Assembly: GCA_026686845.1 (NCBI GenBank)
Contig: JAIVEN010000002.1
Location: 37,775,001-37,839,000 of the forward strand
Length of the DNA stretch: 64,000 nucleotides
Origin: Adenanthera pavonina
Lineage: Eukaryota; Streptophyta; Magnoliopsida; Fabales; Fabaceae
Reading direction: 5' to 3'
The notes beneath the pieces were generated by a model that was not told the DNA's origin, made no database searches, and saw only the letters and a list, made by a program, of their open reading frames with translations. Made by a program: the position numbers and the translations under genes. The number at the start of each line of letters is the position of its first letter. Positions within the stretch are counted from its first letter, which is position 1. Positions 55,654-64,000 of the stretch are shown piece after piece.

Positions 55654-58600
55654 TTAAGGAGTGTACATATTAGAAATAGATTGATCATCAAAATTGACTA
55701 CATGGTTAGACTCAGAAAGTTGAAGAGAGCTCATTGGTGTAATTGGAGTGCTTTGAACATTCTCATTGTCTGCAACAATGGCAGGCATATTCTCCTTTAA
55801 AGAAATAAGCAGAAAGATAATTTAGACAATACTAATTATATTATTAAATCATATCCATAATCAACAAAGAGATCTATAGATAACTACCTACATTATTCAC
55901 ATCACTTGTAGATGTTTGAGAATCCTACAAAAAATGACATTAGAAATTTTTATGAGATGCAAAAATTTTGTTGGAGTTTAATAGAGTAGGCCAAAATCCT
56001 ATAATTCTAAAGCATAACTTACAAAATAGGTGCAATTTGAGTAGCTGAATAGCTGGACCTTATCTTCCTTATCACAATAATCTATCATGTTATGGCTATG
56101 AAATTTTTTTGTTATATGTCCCTTATCAACCTTGAATTTGAATAACATAAAATGTCCTACTAAAACCTCCAAGTCATTAGGGAAGTAGTGTCTTCTTCCT
56201 TGCTACAAAAACAAAAAAAAAATAACTGATATAAGAATCAACTTGTACAATTCAAAGTTGATAATATTTTAATCTTTCTGACATACTTGTTCCAATTGTT
56301 CTTTTAACAGCATTGCAGATTTGTTTAGAATCTTGATAACTAACCGATCAGAGAGCACAATAGAGATTGTTCAAGTGCCATCAGTGACAGAATAATGCAC
56401 TTTAAATCTACATTGGATTACAAATCTAAGACACTGAACTATAACAATAGAATACGCTAATTGGAAAAGTTCAATTATGAAATGTCAAACTTGGGTTCAA
56501 CTTCTGGATTGTTCTTCTGACATAGAAAACGTCACAACAATGATTGTTATATAATTTTAGGCTTACGTGAACAAACACTACAACCTTCATATGATCAATC
56601 ATTTGATGTCTCAAGTTTTAATACCATCACTCGAATTACACATGTAAGGGCCTGAAACAATATAAAACAAATTAAGACAATGTTCCATGATCATCTTAAA
56701 ACTATATGCCAAAAAAGTACATAGTTTACCACACTTCAAGACTTCAAATATTTTGATCCCTGATGGAAACTAGAGGAGACCAGACAGTGTTCCTCCATAT
56801 GAGTATGTTCCACTTGAATGAGTAAAGCTTCCTATGGTATGAGTGAAGCTCTAGCTATCAGTCAAGCTATCATTCGGTGACCTTGCCAATAAAATGAAAA
56901 AAATATAAGATGAATCTTCCATTTAGGTTAATTCAATAAAACCATCCAATTTCAAATGGCTAACAAAAGCTACCTCACCTAGCAAGCAGATTAGATTTGT
57001 AACATGAGAAGAATTGGGATTGAACCAAACATTTGTCACAGACTAAGAATTGCAAATTTCAAGTTGACCTGCAAAGTCGATAAACCATCATACATTATTC
57101 CTTTTGACATGCCAGATTATATAGTTAAGTGAAAGGATCGGTATAAAATTCAAGCTTCATCACCATAACTAGTCTTCATACAGGCTACTTGTAAAAACAC
57201 AATAGGTGGTTCCATGTCCTCTTGTTTGGAAAGAAAAGTATTGGTAGCACACTCACCAAAAAGAGTTACATTGACACTATTGTTCCTAGCAGAATTTACG
57301 TGACAATATGTGATGATACAATGAAGCACTCATAAAAACAAATAACTTAAAGAACATAAATTAAAAACTAACTCAGGATCGGACAGAGTAAAGCATAGCC
57401 TATGATGCATTTGATTATTCCTTTTAAATTCTTCAAGAGTTCCAAATGTATTGAGGAACCCAATTACATCTGTGACAATAACAAAATTAAACCATCTCAT
57501 GTCAAAATTCTTGAAAGAAAATGAAGATAAGATCTATACAAACATATATAGAGATGTAATCAATGAAAGAAACCTATCAGCAGGTTTGTTCTCAGCTTCC
57601 CCATGACAATGTCAAACAAAGGAACAAAATCAAAGCTATCAAACAGTACAAGCTCTTCATACTCTTTTTGTTTTGTAACCAAAGTGTGGCCAAGAAGAGT
57701 GATTTTTGCAAGGGTTACTTGAAATGACACATTATTGTCGGATACCTAAAAATATTAAAGCAAATAACACTTCCCCTCAAGTATATTGTTGCTGTCTTAT
57801 CAAACAAAGAATGGTTCATAATGGTAGCTTGTATTTTACTACCCTATAAACGGCAACACATATTAGAACCAAAGAAATGACAAAAGTGTTAAGTGTGCTG
57901 GCTTCCTAAGAGGGGGTGAATTGAGAAGTTTAAAATTTTTCTGCAAAGTTGTAATAAAATAGTGATAGCAAGAGTTGCAGAAAATAGAGTACAGGATATA
58001 AAAGACAGTTGCAAGGTAAAGGAGGAAATGATACAGATATTTATCTTAGTTCGGTCTACTCCACTTGACCTACATCCAGTCCTCAAGCCACCACTTGAAA
58101 TTTTCCACTATCTTGCAAGAATTCAGTGGGCTCCTTGCAATGCCATAGTACAAGTTGATGCTCTGTTCTAAGAACTTTTAAATTTACACTCTACACTCTT
58201 ATAAAATGTTTCCCAAATCCCTTGTGATAACCTCTCACAAGAATATCCTTCTTTCCGATCAAGAAAATATTTTATACATAATGAAAACTCTCTAATATAG
58301 AGTAAGTTGAAGTGCAGTAAATGAAGTGTAAGAGAGTAAAAGGCTTTGACTAGAAATTTCAGTAGAATTCGGTATTTACAGCAAAGATTTGTTACCCACA
58401 ACTTCAAATAAAGATCTATTTATAGATTTGTGTCTTAACTAGATGTTAGACATAAGATCTAGCTGTTAGAGACGTTACTCAACGGTTACTCTGCAAAACC
58501 ATCCGTTCACCAACCGCATTTAATGCGTCTAACACACTGAAATTCAAATTTTGGATGCCAACAGATAAATTTCGTAGAGACCATAAGTTGAAGTCTTTAA

Positions 58601-59608
58601 CGTTGAACTTCCAAAATTTATCTGTTCAAGAGTGAAATTTGAATTTTGATTTTGTCAAATATATCCTATATTAAAACATACGAATTTTCATATCCAAAGT
58701 GCATTTGTTGGATGTGAACAGTTGTCTCATGTTTCTACAATGCTCTCAAAACTCAATTTTTGGAGGTCCAAAATTCATCTGTCAGAGCTTAGCTCAACAT
58801 GGCACAAGAGTTCTACCTTTTGAAATTTGAATTTGCACTTTCAAAATTTGTCTGTTAGAGACTCCTTTGAGCAGACTTACAAGTCTTCAATCTAAAATTT
58901 GAATTTTGAGATTCAAAATTCTTCTGTCAGAGGGGTTGTCTTTCAAGTCTTTTTGTACTTTAACATCAGACAAATGTTGACATGACTTTAGACGAATTTT
59001 GCACTTTCCACTAACTATGCTTGACTCGAAATTTGAATTCCAATACCCAAAATTTGTCTGTCAAATGTGATATCTCTAAAACTTAAAATTTCAGTTAATA
59101 AAGTTCAAATTCGAAACAAAATATATGAGGTTTATCAATTCAAAATGCATCTGTTAGTCAGTGTTTTTCAAATCTAACATATGTTAACATAGGATAACGT
59201 GAAAAACACATATTTAAATGCAGTGGGAGTTTAAGCAAGTGAAGATCAAAGCATTTTACCCTTATGTACATTGTGAGAAATCCTAATGTCTAATTCTTCA
59301 CATATTTCTTCTTAGATTTCTTGATTTGTCTGTTCTTATACTCCTTTGATATCATCCTTCCAAGCTCTAATTGTTTAAAATTATCAAAACATTTGATTCA
59401 ATAAAAAGTTCATGCTAACTATGCAAATTTCCAAACAAATGGAAAATTTCCATACCTCTCAATGAACGAAGACCATCAAAATACTTGATACGTTATGAGG
59501 TGGTGCTTGGTTCTTAATAGTCCATCTTTGTAAAACCCTCACAAGAATGGTCCAAGTCTCACGATCTCTTTGTAAGTCCTTTATACAGTCGTGAATGGGC
59601 ACCTCCAT
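55654..59608 (-). pseudogene. RPA1-like gene of the Helitron, interrupted by LTR E
   Basis: Minus-strand exons encode a replication protein A large-subunit relative, which in plant Helitrons binds single-stranded DNA during rolling-circle transposition. Exon 1 (59608-59456) starts MEVPIHDCIKDL and has TWTILVRVLQRWTIKN, typical of the first OB fold. After LTR E come 57745-57574 (DSFDFVPLFDIVMGKL), 57469-57373 (DVIGFLNTFGTLEEFKRN) and about 57300-57166 (NNSVNVTLFGECATNTF). Then come about 56430-56287 (SIVLSDRLVIKILNKSA, the last OB fold), about 56203-56020 (LEVLVGHFMLFKFKVDKG) and a Ser/Asn-rich tail ending at the TAA at 55656-55654. A stop in exon 1 and another in the last OB fold (TDGT followed by a stop) show decay. 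It lies upstream of the Rep gene on the same strand. Confidence 0.8.
57887..59403 (-). mobile_element. S-family solo LTR E
   Basis: A 1517-bp LTR in reverse orientation, from TGTTAAGTGTGCTGGCTTCC to TTGATTCAATA (last C changed to T), with the exact duplication AAAAG at 57882-57886 and 59404-59408. Many TTCGAA motifs have decayed. It interrupts the first intron of the RPA1-like gene. Confidence 0.9.
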
Positions 59609-60220
59609 TTTGAAACGTTAACCTGAATTCATCCCCACACACTTGTAAGCGTATGAAATTCAACTATTAATGGAATAGATTTAAGAAGTAAAATTTATTG
59701 ATAATAAGAGTGCTATAATTTGGAAATCAAAAAATGAAACGCCAGTGCAGAGAAGATGACTTGCAGGTTACAAAAATCCTGTAAATACATGAACTGTGCA
59801 AGCATATGCTCAATTCTAATATGCCTCATTTGAATCTGTGCAGCAAACAATATAATTAAATTTAGCCAATGGAACTGTTATTTTTTAACCATCTTGATTA
59901 ACTCCAATGTAGGAAATGTTACACCCACCTCCTTAACCATTTGCATGGGGAAATGATACACCTATCAATAACTAATCCTTATTTAGTCTTCCAAACCTTC
60001 TTAAATCTTTTGTCAATATGTAATTTTGATTTCTAAGGCATTGCTTTCCCGCCACTAATTTGTAGATGATTTATGATTTTAAAAAAGATAATTTAGTCAA
60101 GGAAATTAGATTGGTTGATCCAATTGAAGAAGCACGCAGTCCAAATGAAGCCGGATAAGCCACACTTATGAATAGTATGATTTATCTAGATTCTAATGTT
60201 TTATATTTGATTCATGTAGG
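59609..60220. other. Non-coding region upstream of RPA1-like gene
   Basis: AT-rich. It should hold the promoter of the RPA1-like gene and possibly the Helitron 5' end (TC on the minus strand), but no terminus could be fixed. Confidence 0.4.
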
Positions 60221-60825
60221 TGTTAAATCTCTATCTTGAAGTGATCATGTCTCTTTAGGTCTTATACAATGTATGGTATGATATTAGAACAAGATATGGC
60301 CATGTAAATATGTTATAGCTTTTATTTTGCAAAGTATGAGATGTAAATGGTCATTTTAACATTCTGACAGTAATATAGCCTCTATTTGGATAAATTTTTG
60401 TAGAACAAGTGTTATATATGGTTGGAAACTAGACATGATAAGCTTTTCATAGAATCAAAGAGCACTCAAATTATGATGTTTCAAAGTTTGTGTCAGAAAA
60501 CTGAAAAGTTGAAAAATGACCAAATAAATAGTAATATTCATTTAATTTACTGTACTGATTGGCACATTTCTAGCTCTATTTCTTATTTTTCCCATGTAGA
60601 TAAAGTTGTAAGTTATTTTTAGACACTTGAATCGTATTGATGCGATTTTTCCATATTTAGTTATGGATTTTTGAAGTTTGATCAGTAGAGAAGATTTTCC
60701 CATATGAACAACATTTTTTAAAATTTTATTTTTAATTTTTAAGAGATTCAAGCTTCTAATTATGCACAAATAGACTCTATTATGGTCTAATACATGGAAG
60801 CAAGGCCTAAAGTTAAGGTGTTATA
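60221..60825 (+). mobile_element. F-family LTR fragment, copy F5
   Basis: Matches the last kilobase of copy F4 (36110-37148) with gaps: shared TGTTAAATC, ATTTTTCCCATGTAGAT and CTAATACATGGAA stretches and the end GGTGTTATA (family end GGTGTTACA). The 5' part is missing. No target duplication established. Confidence 0.65.
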
Positions 60826-62016
60826 GGTGTAGTAGAGGATAAACAAATGTACAAACCAAAGAAAAAAAAAGGAGAGGAAGAAGAATTGATAGACAGTGGA
60901 GAGAGAGGAGTGAAGGGTGAAAAATCTGTATGGGGAAAATACAGTCTAGAAGAACTCTTGAGCCTCCTAACCTAAGGCATGTGGAGGAAGCCAAAGAAAG
61001 AGAGGAGTGTTTAGGAAGCCTTGGTGAGTAATGAAGGGGAAGAATAATCGACTAAAATAAAATCTCTTTATGGAGGAAGGACAAATGAGGAATGTTCAAG
61101 AAGCTCTAATAAGTATAAAAAAAAATAATTTTTTTGCCAAATAATAATAAATTCCGTATTGTACAAAAAGTGCCAAAACATTCAACTTTGTTGATATAAA
61201 ACCCTTGCGTACTTTTATTCATAGTCATATAAATATATATAAGATTTTTCATTTTATATATTCTATAATAATAAACCATTTAAGGAATTCTAAAAAAAAA
61301 CAACTTGGGACTTTTAAAAAGAAAATTATCTATAAAATTATTAAAAAATATAGGAGACAAATTTAGAATTTAATTAAAAACATCAAATAAACAATAAAAG
61401 ATATACATAATAAAATATTTATAAATTTGATATGATAACATTTTAATGGATAAAAATTAAAGTTAAATTTCTCAATGCATCCGATAATGTTTCCTCCAAG
61501 AATATTTGATATTTGGAAAAAAAGAAAAAAAATTTCAAGAATACCCCAAACTTAACATTATCTTAAAATTAATGACAAATAAATTTTTCATTGTATATTT
61601 GATATTTGATATTTGATTGGTAATGTTTGGAAAGGAAACCAATTCAAAAAAAAATCCCAAAAAGAATGGTTACTCATCTTATCTAAATTAGAAAGATAGA
61701 TGTATTCTCCATATTTTTTTTATAAAAAAGAAGGGTATATGTTTTGAAAATATAGAAAGAAGAAAAATATATATAATAATTAAAAAAAAATAATGTTGAT
61801 GGGTCTTGCTGCTTCATGAATCAAAGGCCACCACACATTCTTTTTTTCTTTCCTTGGGAAGCGAAGTGGGCCCCACATGAAAGATACTGTTTTCACAACC
61901 GTGAAAAGCTCCTACAAATCGCTGTTGTGAAAACAGTGCAAACATCCTACTTTTATATATTTTAAGATTAAGATTAAGATTAAGATTTAAGCTTTAAGAT
62001 TTAAGATTCAGAATAA
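60826..62016. other. Non-coding AT-rich region
   Basis: No coding sequence. It contains long A/T homopolymers, a perfect 14-bp inverted repeat at 61886-61937 and an AAGATT-type hexamer run at about 61963-62008. Confidence 0.5.
61886..61937. repeat. Perfect 14-bp inverted repeat
   Basis: ACTGTTTTCACAAC (61886-61899) and GTTGTGAAAACAGT (61924-61937) are exact reverse complements with a 24-base loop. Role unknown. It could be the core of a small foldback element. Confidence 0.8.
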
Positions 62017-62764
62017 AGGCTGTTTGGTTGGTAGAATTATTGAGGATGAATTGAAATGAAATGAAATAGAATCTTATAAGAAAAAATTTTATTTAGTTCA
62101 CTATGAGAAAGATATAGGTAACAACTTGAATTTGTTTGGTTAAATATAAAAAAAAGATGGAATGAGATATGAATAATGTGCAAAAAGTCAGAATTATTTC
62201 TAAGTAAAAGTTTAGCCGAACATCAATTGCTCTAATGCATATTCGTAATGTGATCTTTTTTTTTTATTCGGGTGACCTCTTTTTTTTGTTTAGATAATAA
62301 CATCATATTTAAACTTTTACATATTTTTATTTTTATTAAATAAAAAATATCTAAGCATAAATTGTAATATGAAAAGTAGAAAGGATACTTACGTATATTT
62401 CAATTCTTATTATTTTTTATTTTAAATTAAATATTTTTAGAGAAAAAAAATCATATAGGAAAAGTACACTAAATAATTTGTAGGAACTAATGAGAAATTT
62501 TCAAGAGAAAATGGGGTACATAATCTGTTAAGGGTATTTTAAGAATAATATTTCGGTTATTTCTATTATTTAATCTCCATTTCCAATAATAGGAATAAGT
62601 AAAGTCAGGGTCCTAGGTAGGAAAGCTAACTTCCTAATCTCTAGCTATCTTTATTTCCGTGAGAGTTCAGATTCTCACTCCCATGTCCAACTAAACATAC
62701 TAGTGTGAGAATAGAATTTGAATTCTTACTCCATAGACATCAAAAAAATGAACCAAATGAGCCA
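62017..62764. mobile_element. Possible PIF/Harbinger-type MITE
   Basis: The left end AGGCTGTTTGGTTGG and right end AACCAAATGAGCCA are related inverted repeats (GGCT..TTTGGTT), flanked by TAA on both sides (62014-62016, 62765-62767). The TTTGGTT-type end and 3-bp TWA duplication suit Harbinger MITEs. Inverted repeats are short and imperfect, so this is tentative. Confidence 0.35.
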
Positions 62765-62767
62765 TAA

Positions 62768-63201
62768 GATTATATTTTATTCCAAACCATTTTGACTTCT
62801 ATCAACAGAAAGCAAGTCTAGTCCTATTAACTCTAATGGTATGTGTGGTACAATTGAATTTCATGGAATGAACTAGAATTGAGAAAGCAAAATTAGACAG
62901 GAAAATTAGTTTGGTGTAGTTTAGTTTATGATTTTATTTTAAAACTAAAATAAGAGCTGTGAGGGATCATTATTGAATGAGTTATGAAACGAAGTATTTG
63001 GAAATGTTAAAGAGAAGGGGAGATCGGAGTTGTCCAATGTTGATTGAGAGGTGGGGAACGTGGCACGGTTTGGTTTGGTCATGGTGGGCCATTGTGCGAG
63101 GGATTCAAATTTTTCATGTTATTAATAAGAAAAATTAACTATTTTGCTTTCAAATAACAGCAAAGTTCATTTGACTTTGGTTTTGGGACCCACTAAAGTG
63201 A
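62768..63201. other. Non-coding region between two MITEs
   Basis: AT-rich with no open frames of note. Confidence 0.5.
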
Positions 63202-63210
63202 TAATATTAT

Positions 63211-63863
63211 GGGAGGATGACACTTGAGGATCACGACTTTGAATTAATCCCATTTTAGGATCACAAAATTTAAAAATATCAAAAAAGGACCATAATTTTA
63301 AATTAATTAAAAATGTAAATATGAAATAACTTAAATACCCTTATTAAAACGTTTTACACTCAATATCTACTTTTTACTACTTTTTTCATAAATTTGACAC
63401 TGAACATCCCAAATTTTACACTAAATATAATAAAGAATTCAACTTTCAGAATTTTACACTCATCTTCTACATTTTACTACTCATATTCCACGATTTCACA
63501 CTAAATACCCCCGATTTTACACTGGATAAGTCTCAGAATTTTATATTTAATTTTTATTTTTTACTACTCAATATCTATTTTTTACTACTCTTTTTTATAA
63601 AATTTACACTAAACTTCCTCAATTTTATACTCATATTTCACAATGTGTTCAGTGTAAAATTGGAGATGTTCAGTGTCAAATTTATGAAAAATAGTAGTAA
63701 AAAGTAGATGTTGAGTGTAAAACATTTTAACGAGGGCATTTAGGTCATTTCATATTTATGTTTTTAATTAATTTGAAATTATGGTCCTTTTTTGGTATTT
63801 TTGAATTTTTTGGTCCTAAAATGGGATTAATTGAAAGTCTTGGTCCTTAAGTGTTATTTTTCC
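63211..63863. mobile_element. Mutator-like MITE with long terminal inverted repeats
   Basis: The exact 9-bp duplication TAATATTAT lies at 63202-63210 and 63864-63872. The first about 200 bases (starting GGGAGGATGACACTT) pair with the last about 200 in reverse complement (starting GGAAAAATAACACTT), with shared blocks such as AATTAATCCCATTTTAGGA and CATAAATTTGACACTGAACA. The 653-bp element has no transposase. The core is built of repeated TTTTACACT and TTTTTACTACT words. A 9-bp duplication and long inverted repeats indicate a Mutator-like origin. Confidence 0.85.
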
Positions 63864-63872
63864 TAATATTAT

Positions 63873-64000
63873 TTGAATGTTGACCAACTTTTGTTGGGAA
63901 AAAAACTTATTTAAATGTTTTATATTTATTTTTATTAAAAGAAAAAATATTTTAAATAAATTTAATTCATTCATATTAATTGAAACAATGAAATGAAGAG
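63873..64000. other. Non-coding right edge
   Basis: Short AT-rich flank with no feature seen. Confidence 0.5.

Overview
This is AT-rich nuclear DNA of a flowering plant, species not assigned. No intact host gene is visible. The clues are plant-type LTR retrotransposons with initiator-Met primer sites, plant Helitron genes (Rep/helicase and RPA1-like), solo LTRs with 5-bp target duplications, and small DNA transposons. Almost all the window is mobile DNA nested in mobile DNA.

The backbone, from about 7.6 to 59.6 kb, reads as one old, broken autonomous Helitron stretched by later insertions. On the minus strand lie an RPA1-like gene (59608 to 55654) and a Rep/helicase gene (about 40.9 kb to 18767). 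The Rep/helicase gene is split by a 17-kb intron (39323 to 22225) that holds nested elements. A second, divergent RPA1-like gene lies on the plus strand (7607 to about 13035), converging on the helicase. Removing the recognised insertions leaves about 15 kb, a plausible Helitron size. All three genes carry stops, and the Rep/helicase also has frameshifts. Neither Helitron terminus was found.

Insertions, left to right: a gypsy-like LTR fragment (1-1160) inside the leader of a small Copia element whose 234-bp LTR is 1411-1644; another gypsy-like LTR from 4680; a Copia solo LTR (7681-11808) that itself carries an S-family LTR insertion (9090-11539); an S-family solo LTR (13567-15243); a gypsy-like solo LTR (16206-18710); a hAT-like element (23067-23818); an old Copia element, Copia-2 (24173-38845), hosting two S-family solo LTRs and a 2.9-kb gypsy-like LTR; a young sirevirus-like element, Copia-1 (42311-54219), with gag, pol and a third ORF; an S-family solo LTR (57887-59403); and a gypsy-like LTR fragment (60221-60825). 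The right flank holds a possible Harbinger MITE and a clear Mutator-type MITE (63211-63863).

'S family' means Copia-1 and its relatives; 'F family' means the long TGTAACA-ended LTRs. Insertion order follows from nesting and exact target duplications. The Copia-1 LTRs differ at only 6 of 1726 positions, while the Copia-2 LTRs differ at roughly one position in eight. No tRNA, rRNA or CRISPR feature was seen.
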